From contig JAQNBH010000010.1 in NCBI GenBank assembly GCA_028752905.1, positions 20,631,308 through 20,695,307 on the forward strand: DNA of 64,000 nt, read 5' to 3'. Positions 61,001-64,000 of the stretch are shown here, piece after piece. The notes below the pieces were generated by a model that did not search any database, was not told the DNA's origin, and worked only from the letters and a program-made list of their open reading frames with translations. Within the stretch, counting starts at the first letter, position 1. Every line of letters starts with the position of its first letter. Position numbers and translations under genes: made by a program. The stretch is from Cladorhizidae sp. MBARI D1340-BT2. Taxonomy: Eukaryota; Porifera; Demospongiae; Poecilosclerida; Cladorhizidae.

Positions 61001-62978
61001 ATGCTGTAGGCCTTCCTCTAGCCACAGGTACTAATTTCAACTCTCTAGCACTTGGCAATCTGTAGAAAAATGTGACCAGGCACTCAGTGTTTGCTCGACA
61101 CTCACTGTTTGCTCGACACCCAATGTTTGCTCCACACTCAGTGTTTGCTCGACACTCAGTGTTTGCTTGACACCCAGTGTTTGCTCGACACCCATTTGAG
61201 GTACCCCCACTTTAGTTCCAGTAACTTGGGTATAATTATACATATGAAAAATGTTTTAGTATCAAAATAGAGCACATAGAGAGACCATCTTTTGAGCTCT
61301 ATATTAAGTCCATACCATGAAGTGTGCAGAATCAATGGAGCTATAAAGTGGTGACAACTAGTTTTATTAGCGCACACTAGTTTATGGTTTCGGTCCTCTT
61401 AAGGACACCTGGTTATCTCGATCTAGCCATGCTCTCTGCTGTTCTGGGAAGGGAGAAGAATTGAAAGGAACTGCTGGATGAGGTTCCATGTTTGGCGGAA
61501 TGGTAAATCCTCGCTGTGCACATTTGCAGAGATATTTCCCCCGCAAAAAGAAAAAAGAAGTATACTAAAGGAGCCTTTATTTCCATGGGTGCGACTAGCA
61601 TTGCTGTGGGCGGGGCTTCTAGTGATGTTAGGTTGACTGGCGTGTTAGGATAAGTAGCCGCTTACTGTGAGGACCCACTTAAATGTTTTCTGACCGTTTC
61701 AGCTGCTGCTCTAGCCTTCATCAGGAATAATGATGTGCTAAGACTCACACATGTCATGTGAGGCTGATAGTGTATCCACCACATAATGCAAACCACACCC
61801 TGGCACACATGCTAACCACACCCTGACACATGTGTTAACCGCACACTGGAACACGTGTGAACCACACCCTGACATACATGCTAACCACACCCTGGCACAC
61901 ATGCTAACCACACCCTGACACACGTGTGAACCACACCCTGGCACACATGCTAACCACACCCTGACACATGTGTGAACCACACACTGGCACACATGCTAAC
62001 CACACCCTGACACATGTGTGAACCACACCCTGGTACACATGCAAATCATAACCTGGAACACATGCAAACCACACCCTGGAACACATGCGAACCACACCCT
62101 AACACACGTGCAAACCACACCCTGGCACACATGCTAACCACAGCCTGGCACACATGCAAATCATAACCTGGAACCTGTGCGAATCACACCCTGCCATGCA
62201 TGCAAACCACACCCTGGCACATGTGCAAAACACACCCTGACACACGTGTGGTGTGTGTTACTGAACGAGGCAGCAATGAAGGGAAGCTGATGGTAAATCA
62301 AGAAGGGAAATATATAAATTAAGTGGATTATACTTGCACACACATACAGTACCAAGTAAAACTTAATATTACTAGTGCTATACTTAACAGATATAGTGGA
62401 TAAATAAATGAGTGGGTGGCAATCATTAATTAGGAGCAGGAGAGAAGGGGCAAGCAAAGGGATTTTTTTAACGTGGATGTCTATCGCAAATGCAAGACCG
62501 GTCTCCTCGTGGCCTTTACTGCTATACCTCATTACTTGTTCTGCAGAGGAAAATAGCACCGGCATCTATGTTTACCTGGACTCCCTTCCCTTAGCTTTAC
62601 TATAAGTTTTGTCTTAGAGATGGAACAATGTGTATAGACACGTACTGTACGTGGCTTCTGTAACCTCAATGGAGCTGCTACTTACCTATGCATACCAAAT
62701 AGCAGCTGATCACATGTGCATTCTAGACAGTTTGAAAAAAATAATTTTTGGAGAATTTTTTTTTAGAAAACAATAAAGTTTTTAAAAAGTCTGAGCATAA
62801 CATGAATAAACCCGGCAGTCAGTCTTAATTTGTTATGGTGGCCATTTAATACCGGCAGACTGAACAGGAAATATTTAGCGACAGAGACACTTACTGCATC
62901 AGACTTTCCACACGTCTCTTTGTTGCACTTCCCATGCAGTCTCCGTGGTAACAGTACATCATCCCACCCTCCTGGACC
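9277..62978 (-). CDS. PRKN: parkin-like RBR E3 ubiquitin ligase gene, six 3' exons
   Basis: Joined exons 62978-62895, 58984-58869, 37817-37616, 17820-17677, 17161-16957 and 9386-9277 give 861 nt in one frame, 286 residues plus stop. That is almost exactly the length of human parkin from the GPSCWDDV segment of RING0 to its end. All junctions are GT-AG and phases agree (0, 2, 0, 0, 1). Domain order is RING0 remainder, RING1, IBR, REP, RING2. Known family role: cytosolic RBR ligase that receives ubiquitin from an E2 on a RING2 cysteine and, activated by PINK1 and phospho-ubiquitin, marks damaged mitochondria for mitophagy. Conserved here are the catalytic Cys of the GGCMHM motif, its His neighbour, the FEWCW segment, the REP tryptophan (RARW), the RING0 FFFKC lysine and the HHFR phospho-ubiquitin pocket. 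The Ubl and early RING0 exons are outside the window. Introns are about 3.9, 21.1, 19.8, 0.5 and 7.6 kb and hold most of the window's repeats. Confidence 0.93.
9712..12569 (+). mobile_element. decayed DNA transposon with 4-bp TSD, possibly Sola-like
   Basis: The ends are inverted copies of GGGCAGTTCCGT (9712-9723 and 12558-12569), flanked by the duplicated tetranucleotide CACA (9708-9711 and 12570-12573). Subterminal copies of ACTTCCGTCAC lie at both sides (near 10250, 12155 and 12545), as transposase-binding repeats often do. Inside is a broken transposase-like gene. A 4-bp duplication with a GRG terminus is what is described for Sola elements, but I did not recognise the protein family with certainty. 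It lies in the last parkin intron and runs opposite to the gene. Confidence 0.75.
10713..12065 (+). pseudogene. broken transposase-like gene of the 9712-12569 element
   Basis: A 153-codon frame begins [18 protein letters not shown], a Lys/Arg-rich start suited to nucleic-acid binding. After a frame break come [20 protein letters not shown] and [12 protein letters not shown] with [11 protein letters not shown]. Then, in another frame, [20 protein letters not shown] (11400-11460) and finally [19 protein letters not shown] with IFYKLEDIV (11915-12000). These segments look like parts of a transposon protein that I know from invertebrate genomes only as uncharacterised. At least three frame changes, and a length well short of a full transposase, suggest internal deletion and loss of function. 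Confidence 0.6.
12574..14639. other. intronic sequence without recognised genes
   Basis: Part of the last parkin intron. Apart from a possible SINE head near 13230-13315 and a T run near 12958, I see no gene, transposon end or array here. Confidence 0.6.
13230..13315 (-). mobile_element. probable tRNA-derived SINE head
   Basis: On the minus strand the segment has an A-box-like TGTGCAATGGATGGG, an anticodon-arm-like AACTCGCCCAGTAAGCAGAA and a B-box-like GGGTTTAATCCC at the spacing expected in a tRNA gene. This resembles the RNA polymerase III promoter part of tRNA-derived SINEs. The B box lacks the usual TTCGA core, so it is probably inactive. SINE body and tail are not delimited. Confidence 0.45.
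14650..15258. repeat. 14-bp minisatellite, GCAAGGCAACAGAT units
   Basis: Roughly 42 head-to-tail copies of GCAAGGCAACAGAT, almost identical over the first 33 or so. Towards the right end the unit shifts to GCAAGGCAACACAT. Because 14 is not a multiple of 3, every frame cycles through the same 14-residue peptide and stays open on both strands. The open frames of up to 282 codons here are therefore artefacts. Confidence 0.97.
15590..16070. repeat. degenerate minisatellite, ACAAGCTCAGCTGAGGGG-type
   Basis: Variable units containing CTAGTACAAGCTCAGCTGAG and GGGGCTAGGGCTAG recur at irregular 20-45 bp spacing. The embedded CAGCTGAG and CTAG motifs make it locally palindromic. It lies in the last parkin intron and codes for nothing recognisable. 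Confidence 0.7.
16508..16985 (-). repeat. 57-bp tandem array carrying copies of the parkin splice donor
   Basis: Eight or so units of 57 bp. On the coding (minus) strand each unit contains GCCCATAAGAAGAATG followed by GTGAGCCCCTTCATTACC. The unit next to the exon is the real junction, CCCATCGAGAAGAATG before GTGAGC at 16957/16956, so the array consists of copies of the last 23 exon bases, the donor and about 33 intron bases. One unit has a 3-bp insertion. The minus frame remains open to 16502, with the 19-residue period [19 protein letters not shown]. Confidence 0.95.
16957..17161 (-). CDS. PRKN: parkin exon, second half of IBR, REP and start of RING2
   Basis: This 205-nt exon encodes [16 protein letters not shown] (the closing IBR ligands, compare human FAFCRECKEAYHEGEC), a variable linker, [15 protein letters not shown] (REP region; the Trp corresponds to human Trp403, which blocks the E2 site) and [13 protein letters not shown], the first RING2 ligand pair. 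It ends in phase 1 at AATG before GTGAGC, and the following glycine codon is completed by the last exon. The frame stays open far past the donor because the intron begins with a 57-bp array whose copies each contain the same end-of-exon and donor sequence. Confidence 0.93.
17165..17420. repeat. purine-rich (GGA/GAG) tract, pyrimidine tract of a parkin acceptor on the minus strand
   Basis: About 250 bp rich in GGAGG and GAGATG motifs on the plus strand. On the transcribed minus strand it is an unusually long CT-rich tract directly before the acceptor ATAG at 17163-17162, filling half of a 515-bp intron. Confidence 0.8.
17620..17676. repeat. (TG)n microsatellite touching a parkin donor
   Basis: On the plus strand this is a TG-rich run. 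On the coding strand it becomes (CA)n immediately after the donor GTGCAT at 17676. CA repeats near donors are known binding sites for hnRNP L, so it may influence use of this weak donor; that is inference. Confidence 0.85.
17677..17820 (-). CDS. PRKN: parkin exon, RING1-IBR junction and first half of IBR
   Basis: This 144-nt, 48-codon exon starts [18 protein letters not shown], then [15 protein letters not shown] and CPEPSGCG. It aligns with human [30 protein letters not shown] and the IBR GLGCG. The CP..GCG motif supplies the first IBR zinc ligands. The acceptor is CATATAG after a pyrimidine-rich stretch. The donor is GTGCATAC, a weaker form than the GTAAGT donors elsewhere in this gene, followed at once by a (CA)n tract on the coding strand. 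Both ends are phase 0. Confidence 0.93.
18395..19285. repeat. 27-bp minisatellite (GAGTTTGTCCAGGGGAGG core)
   Basis: About 33 copies of a 27-bp unit consisting of AGAGTTTGTCCAGGGGAGG plus AGAGGCTG, with scattered substitutions and one extra G near 18784. The length is divisible by 3, so long frames stay open on both strands (up to 339 codons), giving 9-residue periods such as AESLSRGGE. No start context or domain suggests a real protein. It lies in parkin intron sequence. Confidence 0.97.
19435..19700. repeat. 21-bp minisatellite encoding a heptad-like period
   Basis: About 12 copies of GCAGGAATACAAGCAGCTCCA with variants. The plus-strand reading is a seven-residue period (QEYKQLQ) like a coiled coil, but internal stops occur at the left end and no start or flanking exon was found, so I call it a repeat. 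Confidence 0.85.
20125..20148. repeat. poly-G run
   Basis: More than 20 consecutive G bases on the plus strand. The exact length may be unreliable in the assembly. Confidence 0.9.
20590..21000. repeat. 33-bp minisatellite (GTGGCTGGCAATGCTGACC core)
   Basis: About 12 imperfect copies of a 33-bp unit, TAGCAGTGGCTGGCAATG followed by CTGACCATGGGCTTG, in parkin intron 3. Copies vary by short indels and by GGGC/GAGC at one position. No gene is inferred. Confidence 0.9.
21735..26071. repeat. 24-bp satellite, left block
   Basis: About 4.3 kb (on the order of 180 units) of a 24-bp unit made of the hexamers CCTAAT, CCTAGC, CCTAGA and TGCACA. Variants include CAC to CTC, ATCCT to ATCCC, and occasional unit truncations. 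The left margin (21650-21740) fades into degenerate CTAACCCTAGC sequence. All six frames can stay open because 24 is divisible by 3, giving the peptide period VHLGLGLG on the minus strand and CTPNPSPR on the plus strand. It lies in parkin intron 3. Confidence 0.98.
26074..28060. mobile_element. Tc1/mariner-like element inserted in the satellite
   Basis: A 1987-bp insert interrupts the satellite. Its ends are inverted repeats starting CAGTAGCGGTCAAAAATAAC (left, 26074) and, on the other strand, CAGTAGCGGCCAAAAATAAC (right, 28060). Similarity continues for about 45 bp through ACTTTACGTTGC to GTACAACGTACGT. It is flanked by TA on both sides (26072-26073 and 28061-28062), and removing it with one TA restores the satellite as CCCTAGATGCAC. 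TA target sites and CAGT ends are typical of Tc1/mariner. I recognise no transposase, so it is non-autonomous or badly decayed. Confidence 0.88.
28063..37055. repeat. 24-bp satellite, right block
   Basis: About 9.0 kb (roughly 370 units) of the same unit as the left block. Duplications larger than the unit are visible: a block of at least 0.7 kb recurs at an offset of 846 bp (markers near 34898/35744 and 35001/35847), and another at 576 bp (29250/29826, 29627/30203). Units carrying TACATG insertions occur near 30670, 31190, 31665, 33350 and 33985. The rightmost kilobase (36300-37015) is the most uniform. The block ends near 37055. Frames of up to 536 codons here are by-products. Confidence 0.98.
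37060..37615. other. intron 3 of parkin, satellite to donor
   Basis: Unique AT-rich sequence between the satellite end and the RING1 exon donor. The 5' end of the intron on the minus strand contains two near copies of AGTGGGAG just after GTAAGT. No gene is recognised. Confidence 0.6.
37616..37817 (-). CDS. PRKN: parkin exon, RING1 core
   Basis: This 202-nt exon encodes [43 protein letters not shown] and [12 protein letters not shown]. It matches human VLVFQC...CLDCF.LYC...NDRQFVHDP...LPCVAGC...ELHHFRILG, so the RING1 zinc ligands and the HHFR residues of the phospho-ubiquitin pocket (human His302 and Arg305) are retained. One base completes the Leu codon split with the previous exon, and the exon ends in phase 0 at GGCAAG before GTAAGT. 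The acceptor (CTTGCCCGCAG) lies at the edge of a tandem array that repeats this acceptor and the first exon bases. Confidence 0.93.
37818..38012 (-). repeat. 48-bp tandem array carrying copies of a parkin splice acceptor
   Basis: Four 48-bp units. On the minus strand each has CTTGCCTGCAG, CCCCCAGGTGGGGGTGCC and TGTGACATGTGTCTTG. The real junction (CTTGCCCGCAG before CCCCCAGGTGG at 37818/37817) is the last unit, so the array consists of copies of the 3' splice site with the first exon bases. The minus frame runs open through the units into RING1, with the 16-residue period [16 protein letters not shown]. Confidence 0.93.
38431..38615 (+). repeat. 5' LTR
   Basis: 185 bp, about nine-tenths identical to 42206-42403 by eye. 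It contains AATAAAG near its 3' part (GTTGAATAAAGCC), a likely poly(A) signal. Confidence 0.9.
40726..42208 (+). pseudogene. Ty3/gypsy RNase H and integrase remnants
   Basis: The RNase H frame has [20 protein letters not shown] and [19 protein letters not shown], then after a frame break [17 protein letters not shown]. Integrase begins [16 protein letters not shown] with the zinc-binding His pair, a worn ICCECKP, and a 298-codon frame (41312-42208) with [29 protein letters not shown] and [14 protein letters not shown]. The core acids are present (D of IDFKG, D of HSDQG, E of QMEKYN). The RNase H to integrase link is broken by frameshifts. Confidence 0.85.
42206..42403 (+). repeat. 3' LTR
   Basis: 198 bp, preceded by the polypurine tract and followed by GAATC. 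It differs from the 5' LTR by the four bases ACTC after TG, an extra TACATG near 42235 and scattered substitutions, indicating an old insertion. Confidence 0.9.
42409..43471. other. intronic sequence between gypsy and piggyBac elements
   Basis: No gene recognised. It has a cluster of ACATGTACATGTAGG palindromes near 42618 and short open frames without domains. Confidence 0.5.
43529..44010. repeat. direct repeat pair inside the piggyBac element
   Basis: Two copies of about 130-145 bp (43529-43660 and 43867-44010) share AATATAAAATCAGNAACACA, CATACCACTT and TTCATAAACATTGTGGTCAC. They are diverged and may be subterminal repeats or an internal duplication. Confidence 0.8.
44272..46704 (-). CDS. 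piggyBac transposase, two exons
   Basis: Exon 1 (46704-46455) starts [19 protein letters not shown] and is acidic, as piggyBac N-termini are. It ends TCAG before GTTTGT (phase 1). Exon 2 (46199-44272) follows the acceptor CTCCCTATCCAG; joined length is 2178 nt, 725 residues plus stop, with no internal stop. A Ser/Thr/Pro-rich linker precedes the DDE domain: [14 protein letters not shown], then [26 protein letters not shown] and [15 protein letters not shown], giving all four expected Asp residues. The C-terminus has a Cys/His cluster ([25 protein letters not shown]) like the cysteine-rich DNA-binding domain of piggyBac. The protein cuts and rejoins DNA at TTAA sites. The splice model is my inference, supported by frame continuity. 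Confidence 0.9.
46918..47516. other. intronic sequence with poly-C runs
   Basis: No gene seen. Two C runs of 14-16 bases (near 47395 and 47458) flank a short duplication containing TGGGATATCAGCTT and AAGGCTGGTT. Confidence 0.6.
47517..47795. mobile_element. foldback MITE
   Basis: A 279-bp palindromic element. The left arm starts GGCTGGTTCACAACACGATG; the right arm read on the other strand starts GGCTGATTCACAACACGATG. The arms stay complementary through CCGAGCGTTGC, a GGTC-containing middle and TGATTGGTCCGACACTGA up to a loop near 47660 (ATGCTGGATTAG/CTAATCCAGCAT). No coding capacity; the target duplication is not clear. Confidence 0.85.
48200..48500. repeat. 42-bp minisatellite
   Basis: Seven copies of a unit of about 42 bp with ACGCATGCCTTTAGCCTCG and TTAACCCTTACTGGAGTC. 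Parkin intron 2. Confidence 0.92.
48780..49760. other. intronic sequence without recognised genes
   Basis: Unique sequence in parkin intron 2. GCTAGCTGTTAGCTAAA-like short motifs recur near 49300-49400. No coding signal. Confidence 0.5.
49770..50098. repeat. AT-rich minisatellite (AATAAATAATATAAAT units)
   Basis: Loose units of AATAAATAATATAAAT joined by TACTAATACTCTTGTGTAT spacers. The same motif resumes right of the retrotransposon at 55236-55290, so the LTR element inserted into this array. Confidence 0.85.
50099..50259 (+). repeat. 5' LTR
   Basis: 161 bp, unusually short for a gypsy LTR. It contains ATTATTTCGTGCAT at 50178-50191, which pairs with the sequence just after the LTR. Confidence 0.88.
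50378..51630 (+). pseudogene. gag and protease region of the 50-55 kb gypsy element
   Basis: The first piece (50378-50647) starts [18 protein letters not shown] and has a C2H2-like CPVDGC...HLQGHLLNH. After a stop and frame change, the long frame from 50698 has a capsid-like helical part ([20 protein letters not shown]), then [11 protein letters not shown] and [14 protein letters not shown] zinc motifs near 51160-51290. Next comes protease with [11 protein letters not shown] near 51550, whose DTG is the catalytic motif. The frame switches around 51600. Confidence 0.85.
51542..53260 (+). pseudogene. reverse transcriptase and RNase H, with nonsense codons and a frameshift
   Basis: The RT part has [34 protein letters not shown] and [10 protein letters not shown], then a TAA at 52283-52285, then [39 protein letters not shown] and the active-site box KCVDDTLIW, where the usual Y or F of YVDD is Cys. 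A second TAA stands at 52697-52699 inside TV-FAGFEIG. RNase H follows after a one-base shift near 52917: [15 protein letters not shown] and [19 protein letters not shown]. Another shift occurs near 53215. Confidence 0.88.
53199..55055 (+). CDS. integrase-containing end of gypsy pol, open for 618 codons
   Basis: This frame starts inside RNase H ([16 protein letters not shown]), continues with the [13 protein letters not shown] tail, then a zinc-binding HALHSAHQG...CTMCNTM module, and the integrase core with [23 protein letters not shown] and [14 protein letters not shown], so the D, D and E catalytic residues are all present. Downstream are a GPF-like module ([20 protein letters not shown]) and a Pro/Thr-rich tail. 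As part of a frameshifted polyprotein it is probably not made unless the breaks are assembly errors. Confidence 0.88.
   Translation: MQTFCLGCTDLYVAVDHKPLVKIFGDRALADITNSRLRNLKEKTLQFAFTMLYIPGVRNRTSDALSRYPTGSHKPHGMSLPDPVSAPPPRIPLTLMAGLSVDQSGDADEEKLISTLCSTTMPITWQRLKEETTSDDAMQLLLTAIEEGFPDKQADVPKEIRMFHVHRSHLYSADGVAVYKDRVIIPSSLRSDCLHALHSAHQGTTLMMAKADASIFWPGIAADISAHRTTCTMCNTMSPSQASLPPTQPALPTRPFQSICADYFHHKGHTYVVIVDRFSGWPIVERSTNGATGLTSNLRSIFVTFGIPDDITTDGGPEFTASVTRQFLSDWGVHHRLCSVAFPHSNARAEIEVKTVKRVLAGNTRDDGNLDTDRFQIAMLTYRNTPDPVTKISPAIAVFARPIKDLLPVIPGKLKVHAYWDRLLDEREATMARRGANEQDKWAEHSHPLTPLRVGDQVRVQNQTGPFPRRWDKLGVVIEVKQFHQYWIRMSGSGRATLRNRKFLRRCAAPTHSDTPMERLPSPPPHPPTQLVDTPVIRYLPYSADQGLPSVVPDPIPTTPAPPEPPLRPTQDTFETPLPPEPPSTPARHTTLAPSRPQTKVRRSKRHCVTNNRPNYKD
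55071..55235 (+). repeat. 3' LTR
   Basis: 165 bp, preceded by the purine-rich CTGGGGGAGA. Nearly identical to the 5' LTR, which indicates recent insertion or recent gene conversion. Confidence 0.88.
55730..57262 (-). pseudogene. hAT-type (ZNF862-like) transposase relic
   Basis: Minus-strand pieces in order: [36 protein letters not shown] (zinc-finger-like start, 57240-57120), [48 protein letters not shown], the His-Cys segment [19 protein letters not shown] near 56515-56460, [19 protein letters not shown], and a C-terminal [19 protein letters not shown]. Gene order and motifs match hAT-derived proteins of the ZNF862 type. Stops and frame changes split it into at least five pieces. No terminal repeats were found. 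Confidence 0.7.
57262..57960. other. intronic sequence without recognised genes
   Basis: No coding signal, transposon end or array recognised between the hAT relic and the AGT microsatellite. Confidence 0.5.
57970..58056. repeat. (AGT)n microsatellite
   Basis: Runs of AGT interrupted by ACTAG units. Confidence 0.95.
58185..58445. repeat. 53-bp minisatellite
   Basis: Four to five copies of a 53-bp unit containing GGGCTGAGGGATCTGCCC, GGCAGAGGGACCCTACGTAG and GAACACATC. Parkin intron 2. Confidence 0.92.
58640..58885 (-). repeat. degenerate tandem copies of the parkin exon end and donor
   Basis: On the minus strand the true junction GTGCACCACAGTGCT before GTAAGTACC and ATCTCTCTGAGTGTGTGAG is followed by three worn copies: GGGCT before GTGAGTGCC near 58808, GTGCACCATAGTACT before GTGAGTGCTG near 58740, and ATAGTGCT before GCAAGTACCC near 58672. 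Each is followed by a CTCTGAGTGT-like stretch. Two keep a GT donor. Confidence 0.7.
58869..58984 (-). CDS. PRKN: parkin exon, end of RING0 and first RING1 cysteines
   Basis: This 116-nt exon starts [13 protein letters not shown] and continues SVALHMVRA...ECAVCTTVL. It matches human [22 protein letters not shown]...ITCITCTDV. The FFFKC lysine corresponds to human Lys211, part of the phosphate-binding surface of RING0, and CAVC gives the first RING1 zinc-ligand pair. The acceptor is CTGTGCACAG and the donor GTAAGTACC; the exon ends in phase 2. Upstream on the minus strand the acceptor is preceded by about 1 kb of nearly pure pyrimidine. Downstream the donor region is repeated in degenerate form. 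Confidence 0.92.
58992..60010. repeat. about 1 kb of purine-rich GAGAGA repeat, pyrimidine on the parkin strand
   Basis: Units such as GAGAGAAGACAGAGAGAGAG and GAGAGAAGTCAGAGAGAGAG repeat for a kilobase. On the minus (coding) strand this is a CT-rich tract ending directly at the acceptor CTGTGCACAG of exon 58984-58869. The 240-codon Arg/Glu-rich plus-strand frame is a by-product. Confidence 0.95.
60431..61402. mobile_element. foldback element with long inverted arms
   Basis: Left arm (60431-60800) and right arm (61195-61402) are inverted copies. AAACCATAAACTAGT at the left equals the complement of ACTAGTTTATGGTTT at the right, and AGCTAAAGTGGGGGTACCTC equals the complement of GAGGTACCCCCACTTTAGTT. 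TAAG..GACC marks both outer ends. The left arm has tandem internal duplications (GGTCTCTCTGTGTGCTCT occurs repeatedly). Between the arms lies an 18-bp array. No coding capacity. Confidence 0.75.
61078..61198. repeat. 18-bp minisatellite in the foldback element
   Basis: Six to seven copies of CACTCAGTGTTTGCTCGA-type units. Confidence 0.93.
61403..61780. other. intronic sequence, nothing recognised
   Basis: No coding exon, array or transposon end seen between the foldback element and the 23-bp array. Confidence 0.5.
61785..62252. repeat. 23-bp minisatellite
   Basis: About 20 copies of AACCACACCCTGGCACACAT plus GCT, with variants GACACATGTGTG. Lies in the parkin intron between the two RING0 exons. 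Confidence 0.95.
62253..62894. other. intron sequence next to the RING0 exon
   Basis: No repeat array or other gene recognised. Begins on the minus strand with donor GTAAGTGTC at 62894. Confidence 0.5.
62895..62978 (-). CDS. PRKN: parkin exon, middle of RING0 ([11 protein letters not shown])
   Basis: This 84-nt exon encodes 28 residues starting [13 protein letters not shown] and ending ETCGKSDA. It aligns with human GPSCWDDVLIPNRMSG...TSA in RING0. The acceptor is TTCCGCGTGCAG and the donor is GTAAGT immediately after GATGCA; both boundaries are phase 0. The cysteines in KCNKETC match the zinc-ligand spacing of RING0. It is the most 5' exon I can recognise. In the remaining 1 kb to the right edge I found no convincing match to the preceding STCRQ segment or to the Ubl domain. 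Confidence 0.88.
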
Positions 62979-64000
62979 CTGCACGCGGAAGGAACATGAC
63001 TTAGGATGATGAATATGATAAACAGGTCATGGATATGACCATGAGGAAACAAGAAAGATGTATGATCAAAGAGATGAATATGAATTGAATATGAATTACA
63101 TGTCATGAATACAATTAACAATACAGGACTAATTATGAGGAAACCCTGAGGATGGTAGATGTGATGGATTTGATATTTTACTCGCATAAATAGAGTTCGT
63201 GACATGAGAAAGTTACACAATGACTCGCAATGTGATTTTGGCCTCGAGGTCAGAGTCCTCAGCGTTCTCAATTAGCACTCCCTTGAGGCTATGAGGAGTA
63301 TCACGGCACTTCAGGAAGAGTCAAGGTTGACAAGCTCAAGAAAAGTTGGGAAAAGTGCTGGCCATCAGTGAGAGTGGAAGATTAGTGATGACATGTGACT
63401 GCGTTCTCGGAGTTCGCAGTCCTGTTTCCACTCGTTTCAGCCCCCCCCCCCCATTTCCATACTAGCCCTGAGCTTGGCTGGATGGCAACAGTGCCCTGCA
63501 GTTCCAACCGCTGGCTGAGAGTGAGAGAATGGTTTTAGCATTCGTGATATAACCAATGCATGCAGAGAAGTTGCTGAATGAGAGTGTATGGACACTGGAA
63601 CAGCTACAGCAAATCAAGCGAGATATATTTCCACATCTTCGCTTTGTATGTTAGTCCCATGGATACTCTAATTGGTGGTTTTGGCCGCTATACAGTGCAC
63701 CTTGAACCCATCGCTAAGGAAGTGAACTGGTAGACCTCGAAACCACATGACATTCATCTTCAAGGACCTCACTACCTGCTGCGTATTAATATCACTTATT
63801 TCCATGCCCACGATACATACATTCATAAAACTTGAGTACCTGTAGACCACAATAGCTACAACAACATGTCCACAACTAATCCGTTGGTATGGATCACCAG
63901 GTGTGAGGTTTGTCATGGTTCAAACAAGCTGCATACATGCTGTATTATAAGCAGAACAAATGACCTGTTCTTGTTCTGCTGTTCACTCTCATGACAAACT
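62979..64000. other. right edge, upstream parkin intron
   Basis: No upstream parkin exon could be identified. An 82-codon minus-strand frame at 63668-63916 shows no firm resemblance to a ubiquitin-like domain. A poly-C run lies near 63441. Confidence 0.5.

Noticed and set aside
63668..63916. 82-codon minus-strand frame as the parkin ubiquitin-like exon
   Set aside because: Position would suit an upstream exon, but I could not align it convincingly with a Ubl domain, and its splice boundaries are unclear.

Overview
The window is eukaryotic nuclear DNA from a metazoan, very probably an invertebrate. Coding sequence is sparse and split by GT-AG introns, there are many minisatellites, and the mobile elements are animal types (Ty3/gypsy, piggyBac, hAT, Tc1-like). 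Frequent GTACATGTAC-type palindromes and a Gmr1-like retrotransposon would suit a sponge or another early-branching or marine invertebrate, but I cannot name the species.

The only host gene I can support is a parkin (PRKN) orthologue on the minus strand. Six exons run from 62978 down to the stop at 9277. Joined, they give 861 nt (286 codons plus stop) in one uninterrupted frame, covering most of RING0, RING1, IBR, the REP helix and RING2. The Ubl domain and the first part of RING0 must lie beyond the right edge. About 54 kb of genomic DNA carries 861 nt of coding sequence.

Layout, left to right. 1-4.7 kb: decayed Gmr1-like Ty3/gypsy element with integrase ahead of reverse transcriptase and a SCAN-like capsid remnant. 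4.7-6.3 kb: degenerate minisatellite. 6.3-9.3 kb: non-coding flank. 9277-9386: parkin last exon. 9.7-12.6 kb: decayed DNA transposon with a 4-bp target duplication. 14.6-16.1 kb: minisatellites. 16.5-17.8 kb: two parkin exons among repeats, one array being tandem copies of a splice donor. 18.4-21.0 kb: 27-, 21- and 33-bp arrays. 21.7-37.06 kb: about 13 kb of a 24-bp satellite, split by a 2-kb Tc1/mariner-like element. 37.6-38.0 kb: RING1 exon plus an array of its own splice acceptor. 38.4-42.4 kb: decayed complete Ty3/gypsy element. 43.5-46.9 kb: piggyBac element with an apparently intact two-exon transposase. 47.5-48.5 kb: foldback MITE and minisatellite. 50.1-55.2 kb: Ty3/gypsy element with nearly identical LTRs and a possible self-priming site. 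55.7-57.3 kb: hAT relic. 57.9-62.3 kb: minisatellites, a parkin exon and a foldback element. 62895-62978: most upstream parkin exon visible.

The most striking pattern is that tandem repeats in this gene sit on its splice junctions. A 57-bp array repeats a 5' splice site and a 48-bp array repeats a 3' splice site. Both stay in the parkin frame, so alternative use of the copies would add multiples of 19 or 16 residues without a frameshift. A third junction has degenerate copies, and several acceptors have greatly enlarged pyrimidine tracts.
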